64,000 nucleotides of DNA from Lewinellaceae bacterium. GTDB taxonomy: Bacteria; Bacteroidota; Bacteroidia; Chitinophagales; Saprospiraceae. Numbering within the stretch: the stretch's first letter is position 1; each line of letters begins with the position of its first letter. Positions 40,897 to 54,819 of the stretch are shown here, one piece after another. The stretch is taken from the NCBI GenBank assembly GCA_016711435.1, contig JADJSY010000002.1, positions 62,001 to 126,000 on the forward strand. Reading direction: 5' to 3'. The notes beneath the pieces were generated by a model. That model saw only the letters and a program-made list of their open reading frames with translations, did not search any database and was not told where the DNA came from. Position numbers and translations under genes: made by a program.

Positions 40897-43800
40897 ATGA
40901 CCGTTGAAAAGTCCAGTTGGGTTCGGAAAGCAACTGCACTTCTGCTGGGTTGCTGCATGGCATGCATACTGCCCGGCGTTTTGTCGGCCCAAACGACCGA
41001 GACCTTCGAAACGGAAACACCCGCCGCTACCACCTTTTCCGAAGGCGGGGTGACTTTCGGCGCTACGGGCTCCTGGAGAATCACGCAGAGTACCGGATTC
41101 GGATGCTGCTCTTCCGACCGTTTTCTGGATACGGGAATCGGTAACGGCAGTAATTCGGGTAGCGTCGGCCAGGTCGTCGTTTCCACCCTGGGCAAGGGAT
41201 TCCAGTTGCAGGAACTGGATGCCTGGTCGTCTAACGACGATGGCAGCAGTTTTGCCGTAGGTAACGCAACCTTTATCGGTACCCGCCCCAATGGGACAAC
41301 GGTGAGTTACACAACTGATATCAACCCTACGGGTAATTTAGGGACCAGTTTTGAGCACCTCAATTTTGCTTCAACACCGCTGGACGGAATTACCCTGATC
41401 GGGCTGGAAGTCCAGTTGGCAACCGGTTTGAACTACATTGCTTTTGACAACTTCAAGTTTCTTTCCGTCAATATACCCAGCATTACGATCAACGATGTCA
41501 GCGCAGTCGAAGGCAACTCGGGTACCACAAGCCTGGTATTTACCGCCACGCTGACCAACGCGGCATCCGGTGCGTTCACGGTCAACTACGCCACTGCCAA
41601 CAATACCGCCACCACCGCCAACTCGGATTATGCAAGTGCGGCCGGTACGCTGAATTTTGCAGGCACGAATGGCGAAACCCAAAACTTGTCGGTGACGATA
41701 AACGGAGACAACACGATAGAGGCCGCAGAAACGTTTTTTGTCAACCTGAGCAATGCCAGTAATGTCAACGTTCGCATTTTTGACGCGCAGGGCATCGGTA
41801 CCATCCAGAATGATGACGGCGGCGCCAGTTTGAGTATTGCCGCCGCCAATGCCACCAAACTGGAAGGCAATTCGGGCACTACGCCGTTCTTTTTCAGCGT
41901 CGCCAGAAGTGGCGATGCAAGTGGTACCACTACTGTCAATTACGCGGTTACGGGAACAGGCGGCAACCCCGCCAATACTGCCGATTTCGGCGGCGCCTTC
42001 CCCAGCGGCACCGTCACTTTCGCGCCATTGGAAACATCCAGACCGATACAAATCAATGTAAGCGGCGACCTTACCGACGAGGAAAACGAAGGATTTAACG
42101 TTACCCTTTCCAGCCCTTCGGGTGGCGCGACCTTGGCTACTGCTGTGGCGTCCGGCAGTATCCTCGACGATGAAATGCATCTGGAGACCTTCGAAGGAGA
42201 GCCTGTTCCCGGGCAGGCATTTGCTGAAAACGGAAATATGTTTACCACCGTACTCCCTTTGAGGGTGTATCAATCAAACAACTTCGGTTGTTGCCCCTCC
42301 AACTTTTTTATGGATGCAAACGGAATCGGCAATGTCGGTTCGGTTCAATACACTAATACCGGAGTAGGGGGCTTTGTTTTGCAGGAGGTAGATATGTGGA
42401 CCTCCTCCAATGGCAGCAGCACTTTTGCCGTTGGCGACGTGACCATAACCGGCACAACACCGAGCGGAACGAACATCAGCCATACGTTTACCGTCACACC
42501 GACCAGCAACACGGGGACGGGTTTCCAACACAAAACATTCGCCGGAACGCCGCTGGCCAACCAGGTTTTGCGCTCGTTTGCCGTTACCAATGTCTCGCCC
42601 ATCAATTACCTGCAAATTGACAACCTGAAATACGGACTGGGGAGTCAGGGTGCGCTTTCTATCAATGACGTCAGCATCACGGAAGGCAACAGCGGCACCC
42701 AAAACCTCAATTTTACCGTAACGCACACGGGAGCTTCGGGTCCGTTTACGGTCAACTACACCACCACGAACAACTCCGCTGTCAGCGGCTCGGATTTTAA
42801 CGCCGCGTCCGGCATACTCAGTTTTGCCGGAACAAACAATGAGATGATGCCGGTCACGGTAGTCATCAATGGCGATCAGGCTGTGGAACTGGATGAAACC
42901 TTTTTCGTTGACCTCAGCAACCTCAGCAACGCTGCCGTAACCATGCAGGACGGCCAGGGGATCGGTACCATTACCAACAACGACGCCGCGACGATCTCGA
43001 TCAATGACGTCTCTACTGTGGAAGGCAACAGCGGTACCACGAATTTTATCTTCACCGCCACGCTCAGCCATGCCGTCAATACGATGGTGAGTGTGAATTT
43101 CGCCACAACCGACGGCACGGCCGCTGCTCCCACCGACTATGCGACCAATAGCGGTACCATCACGTTTAACGGCACGGCAGGCGAAACAAAAAACATTACC
43201 ATCGCAGTGAACGGCGAAACAGATTTTGAAACCGACGAAATTTTTTTGGTCAATCTCTCCACTGTGCAGGCTGGCGGTAGAAACGTTACCATTTCAGACA
43301 ATCAGGGCCAGGGAATCATTCAGAACGACGACGCGCCTCCCGCACCGGAAATGGCAGTGGAGGGCAATGGAAATCCTGTAGCGGACGGTGCAACGATGGT
43401 GTCGAGTTCCAATAATACCGATTTCGGCCCCATGTGTATCGGCAGTACGCCACTTACCCGAACTTTTATTATCCGCAATACCGGCGGCTCCGATTTGCTG
43501 CTGGGTGGTATGCCGAAAGTCGACCTGACCGGGCATACCGCTGATTTCAGTGTGACGATGCAGCCCAATTCGCCGGTAGTGGGAATGGGAAATACCATGT
43601 TCGTCATCACGTTCAACCCCGGTACTTCCGGCCTGCGCAGTGTGACGGTTTCCATTGAAAATAACGATACGAACGAAGATCCTTATGATTTTGTAATAGA
43701 AGGCACGGCAAACCCTGCCCAGGATGCTTCATTCGCCTATGCCAAAAGCGGGTATTGCCAGACGGGAACGGACCCAACACCAACTATTTATGGCACACCC

Positions 43801-44433
43801 GGCGGTATGTTCTCGGCGCCGGGCGCCCTGAGCCTCCATACTTCTTCCGGCCTGATCGACCTTTCTGCGAGTACAGTGGGTGGACCCTACATGGTCACGT
43901 ACGCACTCGGCGGTGCATGCCCGGCATCTTCAACGTTTAATGTTTCGGTAGTAGCCTGTCAGCCCGGCGCAACACTGACGGATGCACTGGTGATCGACAA
44001 CGGCCCGCTGGGAGCGGCGCAGCCGGGCGACCGCATCCAACTGACGGCTAAAATCACCAATGCACAGGCGGCTGACTATGAGAATGTACAGTTGGTGCTC
44101 AACAACGACCCTCGTGTGACTTTTGTATCGGCGTCTTTTAAGTCGACCCCGGTAGCAGTGGATGATGCCTACACGGCCACGATGAATACCTTGCTGACGG
44201 TTGTGGTGGGCAGCGGGGTTTTGACGAATGATTTCGACGACGACGTGCCGGGCCTGACGGTGACTGCTTTTAGTGCGGCGAGCGCACAAGGTGGTACCGT
44301 TTTGGTGAATGCCAACGGCAGTTTTACCTATAATCCGCCCGCCAATTTTACGGGCAACGATACATTTACGTACACGATTACGGACTCGGATTTGCAGATA
44401 AACACAGGGACAGTGCGGGTAAGGGTACAATAG
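40897..44433 (+). CDS. Protein C: secreted Calx-beta protein with shared C-terminal module
   Basis: A 1178-residue protein in one unbroken frame, the only cluster gene above 3 kb without a frame break. Order: signal peptide (ending GVLSAQ); a jelly-roll-like domain (FGCCSSDRFLDTGIGNG, FQLQELDAWSSNDDGSSFAV); two Calx-beta repeats (SITINDVSAVEGNSGTTSL); a second copy of the jelly-roll domain (FGCCPSNFFMDANGIGN); two more Calx-beta repeats; a choice-of-anchor D-like domain (TFIIRNTGGSDLLLGG); and the 234-residue end module shared with E and F (43732-44433). The start at 40897 is chosen because it gives a normal signal peptide; an ATG at 40849 is also in frame. No T9SS sorting domain is recognised. 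It is probably a surface protein. Confidence 0.85.
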   Translation: MTVEKSSWVRKATALLLGCCMACILPGVLSAQTTETFETETPAATTFSEGGVTFGATGSWRITQSTGFGCCSSDRFLDTGIGNGSNSGSVGQVVVSTLGKGFQLQELDAWSSNDDGSSFAVGNATFIGTRPNGTTVSYTTDINPTGNLGTSFEHLNFASTPLDGITLIGLEVQLATGLNYIAFDNFKFLSVNIPSITINDVSAVEGNSGTTSLVFTATLTNAASGAFTVNYATANNTATTANSDYASAAGTLNFAGTNGETQNLSVTINGDNTIEAAETFFVNLSNASNVNVRIFDAQGIGTIQNDDGGASLSIAAANATKLEGNSGTTPFFFSVARSGDASGTTTVNYAVTGTGGNPANTADFGGAFPSGTVTFAPLETSRPIQINVSGDLTDEENEGFNVTLSSPSGGATLATAVASGSILDDEMHLETFEGEPVPGQAFAENGNMFTTVLPLRVYQSNNFGCCPSNFFMDANGIGNVGSVQYTNTGVGGFVLQEVDMWTSSNGSSTFAVGDVTITGTTPSGTNISHTFTVTPTSNTGTGFQHKTFAGTPLANQVLRSFAVTNVSPINYLQIDNLKYGLGSQGALSINDVSITEGNSGTQNLNFTVTHTGASGPFTVNYTTTNNSAVSGSDFNAASGILSFAGTNNEMMPVTVVINGDQAVELDETFFVDLSNLSNAAVTMQDGQGIGTITNNDAATISINDVSTVEGNSGTTNFIFTATLSHAVNTMVSVNFATTDGTAAAPTDYATNSGTITFNGTAGETKNITIAVNGETDFETDEIFLVNLSTVQAGGRNVTISDNQGQGIIQNDDAPPAPEMAVEGNGNPVADGATMVSSSNNTDFGPMCIGSTPLTRTFIIRNTGGSDLLLGGMPKVDLTGHTADFSVTMQPNSPVVGMGNTMFVITFNPGTSGLRSVTVSIENNDTNEDPYDFVIEGTANPAQDASFAYAKSGYCQTGTDPTPTIYGTPGGMFSAPGALSLHTSSGLIDLSASTVGGPYMVTYALGGACPASSTFNVSVVACQPGATLTDALVIDNGPLGAAQPGDRIQLTAKITNAQAADYENVQLVLNNDPRVTFVSASFKSTPVAVDDAYTATMNTLLTVVVGSGVLTNDFDDDVPGLTVTAFSAASAQGGTVLVNANGSFTYNPPANFTGNDTFTYTITDSDLQINTGTVRVRVQ
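43732..44433 (+). repeat. Shared C-terminal module, copy in gene C
   Basis: Encodes FAYAKSGYCQTGTDPTPTIYG to the end (VRVRVQ and stop): an Ig-like part, a DUF11-like part (DRIQLTAKITNAQAADYENV) and a cadherin-like part (NGSFTYNPPANFTGNDTF). The same module ends genes E (50303-50998) and F (53387-54082). Confidence 0.9.
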
Positions 44434-44650
44434 ATGGTAGAAGATCTGCTGCCTTGCGCTCAGGTTTTATTGAAATAAAGCGTAATAACATGCGGTAGCG
44501 AAATCGGCAGGATGACTGACGGAATACAGCATCTGTAAGTACCATAATCCTTCTTGATCGTATCTGCACCCAGATAACGAACAAGATAACCATACCAAAT
44601 CATTTAATCTATGATGTTTTACAAAGATATGTTCTTTAAAAAACAACATT

Positions 44651-47600
44651 ATGCAGAAAATTTGGAAAACAATTACTTGTAATAACCTTGCTGCTGTTTT
44701 TTTACAGCAAAACAACAGTGGCTCAAACCATCGTGCCCACCCAAACGGACGAGATCATCATCGACAACGGGACCTCCGGCAAAGCCGATCCCGGCGACCG
44801 GATTCGGTACAAAGTGACCATCCAGAACACGGGTGTCGCTTCCGGCACAGGCGTACAACTCAATATCGTACCCGACCCGCGCACGACCTTTGTGCCGGGC
44901 ACCTTTCGATCTTCGCCGCTGGCAATTAATGATACGTATGACTGCACGGGAAATGTCGGGATCAATGTACCGGCCGCTTCGGGCCTGTTGTCCAACGATT
45001 TCGACGACAACAGCGGCATGACGCCCATGAGCGTCACACCCGGTACTTTTTCCACCACCCAGGGTGGCTCTATCATGATCGCGGCCGACGGCAGTTTCAT
45101 GTATTCCTCCGGTGGGTTTGACGGGCGGCATGACCGATACCTATACTTACACGCTCAACGACGGCAACCCTTTGGGTGCGCCCGTACCGGCCACCGATAT
45201 GGCGACGGTGACCATCACGGTGAGCAATATGGTGTGGTTCATCAGTAACATCATTAGCGGCACTGGCGGTACGGGTACACGCCTCGATCCATTCAAAACA
45301 ATAGCCGACTTCAACGCTGCTACGGGACCGGCCGCAGGGCATACGGTGTACCTGCAGCATACTGGTACTGACTACCCTGGCGGCATCGTGCTGAAAACCG
45401 ATATGCACCTCTTCGGCACCGGCCATACGGGCGGTGTTACACTCGCCGACGTGTTGCCTTTTGCTGTGGCGCCCCACAGTTTCACCTTGCCCGCTATTAA
45501 TGGAACGGCTCCAATTATCACCAATGCCGGCGGAGCGGGCATCACGCTCAACTCGGGCAATACCATCCGCGGCATTCATGTGAGCACAACTACGGGCGCC
45601 AAGATATCCGGAAGCAATTTTGGCACCCTTACCGTGGGCGATGCCACCGCGCCCGATGTGACCCTTAGCGGCAACGGCCAAGCCCTCAGCCTGACTACCG
45701 GCAGTTTTGCCGCCACCTCCAAATTTATCAGCGTGGCCTCTACGTCCAGTACATCACATGGCATCCTGCTGAATGGAGTTGGCGGTACGGTGGCCATGGG
45801 GCAGCACGTCCATCTCAGGAGCAACGTCTTTGGGCATCCTCGTGCAGGGCGGCTCTACGGTCAATGCTGATTTTGGCAACACCACCTTGAACGGGGGTTC
45901 CGGAGGCATCTCTCTGCAAAGCAACAGCGGGGGCACGCGGACTTTTGGCACATTATCCATCACCAATGGCTCCGGCGCCGCATTTGCAAATATCCTTGGC
46001 GGCGGCCTGACCAATGTTACGGGAACTACTACGATCACCAATCCCGGCGGACGAGGCATTGAAATTGGCAATACTACGGCAGGCAATGGGGTCACGTTTG
46101 CCGATGTCACCATAACCAGTCCGGTAGTGTAGGGGCAGACCTCAACGACAATGCGGGGAATGTTACTTTTGCGGCGCTGAACATCACGCCAGACAACGGG
46201 CAACCCGCCTTGGAGGTAACCAATCAAACGGGTACTCTGACCACTACTTCCGGCACCATTTCCGCCACCAGCGCTAATGGCATCGATATCACTACTGCTG
46301 TTTTAGCCCTCACCTTGACTTCGGTAACGACCAACGGCGGCAACATTGGGGTAGGCCTCAGCCAATGCTCCGGAACCTTTACGGCAAACGGTGGCAACAT
46401 TGCAAACCAAGCCATTGGCGGTTTTGTGGTGTTTGGCGGCACCGTAACAGTCACGTATAGCGGCGGATTTGGCAACGGAGTCAAGATCATTGAAATCAAC
46501 AACCACGACAGCAACAACATCACGTTCCAAACGGGTACCATCAATTCAAATGGTAATGTCATCGTCCAACAATGCAGTGGCGGCATCATTACTTTTTCCA
46601 ACCCCACGAAAACCCTGTCAACCGGTGCGACTACCGCCGTCAGTTTGACGAACAACACCGGCGCTACCATCAACTTCACGGGCGGCGGGTTGGCCATCAC
46701 CACCACTACTGGTACGGGCTTCACCGCCACGGGCGGCGGCACGGTGACGGTGCAGGGCACGGGCAATACCATCAGCAGTACCACCGGCACTGCCCTGAAC
46801 ATGGCGAACACTACCATCGGCACGAGCGGAATGACTTTTCAGAACATTTCTGCAAACGGCGCGGCGAACGGCATCGTGTTGAACACCACCGGCGCAAGCG
46901 GCGGGCTGACGGTGACGGGGACGGGTACGGCGGGGAGCGGCGGCACAGTTCAAAACTGCACGGGCAATGGCGTCACCTTGCAAAACACATCGAATACTTC
47001 CCTTAGTTGGATGAACATCACAGGCAATGATGACAATGGCATCTTCGGGGATGAACTGACAGGTTTTTCGTTCAACAACTGTAGCGTTACGAACAATGCA
47101 GATGTCGGGGGCGGTACGGAAGGAGGCATCCGTTTTAACGAACTCTACGGCACATGCACAATGAGCGGTACGACCGTGAGCGGGAGTTTTTCAGACAATG
47201 TCAGATACACCCCGGCAAGCGGAACCTTGACCAGCCTCAATGTTTCCAATTGTACATTCGGCCCCGGCCCTTTCCCCTTGAGCAATGGGGGCAACGGTTT
47301 TTCTTTTGTATCCTCGGGCACTGCCGTCGCCAACATTACTATGACAGGCACCACGTTCACAGGCAATTTCGCTTCAGGCTTCCTCACAACCGTCGGCGGA
47401 GCTTCGCTCAATGCCAGTTTTTCCAACTGCACCTTCACAAGCAACAACATCGGTGTTGACCTGGGGAATGGGCCGACTTCCGACGTAAACTACTCGGTGA
47501 CCAACTGCACGTTCCTCAATCAAGCAAGTAATGCCATGAACCTCGTCTCTGATGCCAATAGCACTACTTCTGCCGAATACTTGGCTACCATAAGCAACAA

Positions 47601-48123
47601 TACCATAGGCAACGGCACTGCCGACTCCGGCTCTATGAATTCCTTCGGCATTGCCGGAGATATGCGGGGTGATGTGCAGGCGAGGATTTCTCTGACCAAT
47701 AACACCATCAAGAATACGGACCAAGAAGGCATTTTTGTCCAATCTCGCCTCGATAATACTGGCAGTGGCGGCACCCAAACGCTTTCCCTAACCGTGCGGG
47801 ACAACACCGTATTCACCCCCGACGACAACAGCGCTTTCCCCTTCGGAGTTCTCTACGGCGTGAGGATTGAATCCCGGAACGCAACCGAATTATGCCTTGA
47901 CATTTCCAGCAATGCCTCCGCTTCCGTTGGCGCGGCAGAACATTTCAGGGTGCGGCAGCGGGATACTTCGGTTTTCAGATTGGAACGTTTCTCCGGCATT
48001 GGCACAGATGATGCCGCAGTTGCAGCATTCATCGCGGCGCAAAACGATGCGGGCAGTACCGCCAACGCAACGCATGTAACAACCTACACGGGTGTCTCAG
48101 ACGGTTTTTGTCCAAATCCCTGA
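44651..48123 (+). CDS. Protein D: secreted beta-helix protein, paralogue of B, several frameshifts
   Basis: The same architecture as B: signal peptide (LLLFFYSKTTVAQ), a DUF11-like domain (GKADPGDRIRYKVTIQNTG, LNIVPDPRTTFVPG), a cadherin-like domain, beta-helix rungs (GGTVTVQGTGNTISSTTG matches GGTVTVQGTGNSINSSS of B) and the ending FRVRQRDTSVFRLERFSG with a FCPNP tail. The frame changes near 44655-44690 (between the natural ATG at 44651 and the signal peptide), 45110 (GGG for GG), 45797 (GGGG for GGG) and 46130 (one base lost). Reading through, the protein is about 1157 residues. Homopolymer positions point to sequencing error, but four changes in one gene could also mean decay. No T9SS domain is seen. 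Confidence 0.7.
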
Positions 48124-48132
48124 TTTTTTCGC

Positions 48133-48183
48133 CGTTGTAGGCGTCCAGCCAACAACAAGCGGTCGATTGAGTGTAGGAATACA
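48133..48183 (+). repeat. Hairpin-forming intergenic repeat after gene D
   Basis: GTTGTAGGCGTCCAGCC and AACAACAAGCGG match the element at 40627-40675 at roughly 80% of positions. Both contain a GTTG..GGC/GCC..CAAC stem and both lie beside an E-type gene start. Confidence 0.6.
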
Positions 48184-48293
48184 ACAATTGTACGTACTTT
48201 GTCACTGGCAGGAATGCCGGCAATGTCATCCCATTATTGAAAAATATTAAACTCAAATTGCTCCAGTTCAACAAGTGCTAAACCAAATATAAC

Positions 48294-50998
48294 ATGCCTA
48301 TTTTCAACAGATTGACTACACCATGTGTACCTGCCTTGCCCGGCAATGAAACAGGGCTGACGGGTACGCCTGGGAAATGGCGCCTGTTTGTATTTGTTTT
48401 TGCTGCGCTGATGGCCGTGCCCGTGGTCTCGAATGCGCAGTATTCGGAGACCTTTTCAACGCCGGGCAAAGGCTATAAGATCCAGTCTATGGACGATCTG
48501 ACAGCCATAAACTGGACCTTGACGCCCTGGGACCCTACCGGGTTATGCCGGAACGATCCTCCTGATGCTGTTACGGATCTCCGCGATCCCCTGGATTATT
48601 TCAATACCACTGCTACAGGAGTGTTGGAATCCTCTGACTTGGATGAGGAAGTGTGTTGGGAAAGCCCGTTGATCAATACGACAGCCGCAGGTACTGTGAG
48701 TGTGCATATGAATCTCACTTGGGCCAGTTTTGACTCGGATGTTACAACCAATACTTGTGGAACCGATTATATCAAAGTGTTTTACAGCGTGAATGGCGGC
48801 GCATATACGATGATACCCAATGTTGCCGGAGGTAATACCTGCGCTACTGTTGCTTACCCATTTGTAATGCCCGGTACGACGGAAAACGGCGGTAGTTTTC
48901 TTATAAATCACGGAGGCATTACCGGTGGCAGCACCTTGAAAATCAAGGTGTGTGTAAAGACCGCTTCTAATGCGGAAATAGTGACTATCGACAATGTAAG
49001 CGTTCCGGAAACAGGCGTAACGGTGGGCTGCGCTGCGCCGGTACTCAGCACTGTCGTCACACCGGTGGGATGCAGCAACCCCAACTCGGGCGCCATAGAC
49101 CTCAGTGTTAGCGGTGGTACGCCGGTCTATACATACCTCTGGTCTTCGGGAGGGGTAACGACTCAAGATATCAGCAATTTAGCCGTCGGAACTTACATGG
49201 TTACCGTGACCGATATGGCCATGTGTTCTACCATCACCAGTGCTACCATTGGAAATGCACCGGCGCTGTCGCTGAGCACCCAGGTACTGGGGATTACCTG
49301 TGCCGGCGCATTGGATGGCGAAATCGGCCTGACGGTGAGCGGCGGGGTGCCTGGTTACACCTACGACTGGAGCAATGACGGCCCGGATCCTATGGACAAT
49401 GACCCGGAGGATTTGATCGGCGTCGGAGCGAACACGTACACCGTAACCGTGACAGATGCCAGCGGATGCTCGGCTAACACCAGCGCTGTGGTGGGGACCT
49501 TGCCAGCCGGCGCTTACAACGAACAATTCAACGTCGCCAACAAAGGATACTTAGCCAACTGGGTGGATGATTTTCGGGTAAACTGGACCATGAGCAGCTG
49601 GACCAAAGAGCCGCCCGCAATTTTTGGCCGTGACATGGTTGACTTCTTCAGAACCAGCGGCGGGGTATTGGCAGCCCAAGATCTTGACGAGGAGGTCTGT
49701 TGGACAAGTCCTTGATAAACCCAAGCCGGGCTGCTCAGTTTTCTGAATTCCTGACATGGAATGGCTTTGATAATGAGGATTATATCACCGTACGTTACAT
49801 TAATAGTGCTCCTTATGTTGCCGTTCCGAATCTAGTTGGCGGTGGTACAGGCACCATTCAATATAACTCCTGAACAATAGCAATAGCGGAACTGCAATTA
49901 CGGATTCCTCCGGGCACTACCACGCTCCAAATTCAGATTTGCGCGTATGCCAATTCCGATGATGAATCCATAACCATTGACAATGTGAGCGTACCCGGCA
50001 GTGCCGGGCTCAATTGTCCGGTGCCAACGATAAGCCTTGTTCCTACCAACGTTTCCTGCGTCGGCGGCAACAACGGGAGTATCCTCGTGACCGCTTCCGC
50101 CGGAACGCCCGGCTACCAGGTGAGTTGGAGTGGACCTTCGAGCGGCAATCCTGGCGGAACGGAGATCGCCGCGTCGGGAGGTACTTACAACATTACGACA
50201 CTGATGACCGGCACATACATGGTGACGGTGACCGGCGCCAATGGTTTTTTTGCTTCGGCCTCGACAACCCTGACCGCAATAAATCCAACCCAAAACCCTG
50301 CATTCGCCTATGCCAAAAGTGCGTTCTGCCGATTGGGAACGGACCCTTCGCCGACGATTTTCGGCGTGCCTGGTGGCATGTTCAGCGCACCGGGAGCTGT
50401 CAGTATCAATGCCGCTTCCGGTTTGATCGATGTGTCGGCCAGCACGGCAGGCGGACCTTACAATATTACCTATACTACACCTGGCCCCTGCCCCGGAACG
50501 ACCACTTTTGCAGTCAGTATTGTGAATTGTGTGCCGGGCGCTACCCTGACGGATGCCATTACCCTGGACAACGGCTCCCCCGGCAAAGCCGACCCCGGCG
50601 ACAAAATCACGCTCACCGCTAAAATCACCAATGCGCAAACGGCCGATTACGAGGTTGTGCAAATGATACTGAACAATGACCCCCGTGTTACCTTTGTACC
50701 CGGCTCATTCAAATCGACCCCGGTAGCGGTAGACGATGCCTACACCACCACGATGAATACATTGCTGACGATTGTTATAGGCAGCGGCGTGTTGCAAAAT
50801 GACTTTGATGATGGTATCCTGAGCGTCACCGCTTTCAGTGCCATGAGCGCTCAAGGCGGCGCCGTTTTGGTGAATGCCAACGGCAGTTTTACCTATAATC
50901 CGCCGGTCAATTTTACGGGCAACGATACATTTACCTATACGATTACCGACTCGGATTTGCAAACGAATTCAGCGACGGTGAAAATCAGGGTGCAGTGA
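48294..50998 (+). CDS. Protein E: secreted SprB-repeat protein with shared C-terminal module, frameshifts
   Basis: Corrected length is about 901 residues. A long N-terminus precedes the signal peptide core (LFVFVFAALMAVPVVSNAQ). Then come a domain starting YSETFSTPGKGY with LDEEVCWESP, two SprB-like repeats (GCSNPNSGAIDLSVSGGTP; CAGALDGEIGLTVSGGVPG), a second copy of the first domain (YNEQFNVANKGYLANW, LDEEVCWTSP), another SprB-like segment (SCVGGNNGSILVTASAGTPG) and the 232-residue end module (50303-50998). The frame breaks near 49705 and there is a short local double shift at 49870-49905; both copies of the repeated domain show how the frame should continue. SprB repeats occur in gliding adhesins moved by T9SS machinery. 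No T9SS sorting domain is seen. Confidence 0.78.
50303..50998 (+). repeat. Shared C-terminal module, copy in gene E
   Basis: It has the same length (696 bases) as the copy ending gene F. The last 290 bases differ at only about ten positions from those of F. Confidence 0.92.
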
Positions 50999-51032
50999 AA
51001 AGGCAAGTAATACATTTAAAAAAACAGATGAC

Positions 51033-54081
<3,049 letters not shown>

Positions 54082-54082
<1 letters not shown>

Positions 54083-54361
54083 GAAGTTAGAAGTGAGAGG
54101 GTGAGAAGTGAGAGGTGAGAGACGTCCCGTTTGGCCGCTCTGATGGTTTGGGGTATCGTTTTTCAGGCCTGTAATCGTGAATCGTGTTTAGTATATGGTG
54201 TTTCGTGTTTCGGGCGCTTCGCCTTTGGCAGTAGTTGATGTTTTGGTCGAATTTTCACAAATGCCAAAGGCGAAGCACCCGAAACACTAAACACCATACA
54301 CGAAACACTGGCTTAGACGAAACGCCCGAAACACTAAACACCACACACTAAACACGATTTT
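54082..54361. repeat. Composite intergenic repeat element after gene F
   Basis: The left part (54082-54190) shares words with the left arm at 15617 (GTGAGAAGTGAGAGGTGAG, GTCCCGTTTGG, TATCGTTTTTCAGGCCTG). The right part is an inverted repeat: GTGTTTCGGGCGCTTCGCC near 54201-54225 against GGCGAAGCACCCGAAACAC at 54269-54287, followed by another copy of CGCCCGAAACACTAAACACC (from 54323). The words recur at 60061-60149. Confidence 0.82.
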
Positions 54362-54397
54362 TTTGAACAATTTTTTCAAAAAAGGATTTCCACTCTT

Positions 54398-54405
54398 TAT
54401 TATAT
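54398..54405 (+). promoter_or_regulatory. Candidate -7 promoter box upstream of apaG
   Basis: TATGTTTG, about 25-30 bases before the apaG start, fits the TAnnTTTG consensus. No matching upstream TTTG was identified. Confidence 0.35.
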
Positions 54406-54429
54406 GTTTGCGTACACAAACTTCGCGTC

Positions 54430-54816
54430 ATGGAAATCTTTACAACGAACGGGATTACAGTCAGTGTGGAAACGCAATACATGCCTTTCCACTCCAATCC
54501 ACGACAATCCAAATTCATATTCGGCTATCATATTACCATTGAAAATGGCAGTCCGCATACCGTGCAGTTGATGCGCCGGCATTGGGTCATTCGCGACTCG
54601 GACGGTCAGGTGCGCGAAGTAGAAGGGGAAGGTGTGATCGGTCTTCAACCGGTATTATTGCCCGGCGAAACCCATGCTTATGATTCTTATTGCGACCTTG
54701 GTACCGAATTTGGCAAAATGTCCGGGACTTACCTGATGTCGCGCCGCGACGACGAATCTCTTTTTGAAGTTACCATTCCTGAATTCAGGATGGTTGCACC
54801 GTTTAAGTTAAATTAA
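54430..54816 (+). CDS. apaG: ApaG domain protein (Co2+/Mg2+ efflux-associated)
   Basis: A 128-residue protein of usual ApaG length, with the characteristic fibronectin-like beta-sandwich pattern: GYHITIENGSPHTVQLMRRH, WVIRDSDGQVREVEGEGVIG, QPVLLPGETHAYDSYC and GTYLM. ApaG is linked genetically to Co2+ resistance and Mg2+ efflux in enterobacteria; the molecular role is unsettled. It ends three bases before the RND permease gene, so the two are probably co-transcribed. Confidence 0.92.
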   Translation: MEIFTTNGITVSVETQYMPFHSNPRQSKFIFGYHITIENGSPHTVQLMRRHWVIRDSDGQVREVEGEGVIGLQPVLLPGETHAYDSYCDLGTEFGKMSGTYLMSRRDDESLFEVTIPEFRMVAPFKLN

Positions 54817-54819
54817 AAC

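Noticed and set aside
40627..48183. Integron-like cassette array with attC sites
   Set aside because: The hairpin repeats beside E-type genes resemble recombination sites at first sight, but they lack attC-like core sites, there are only two and no integrase is present.
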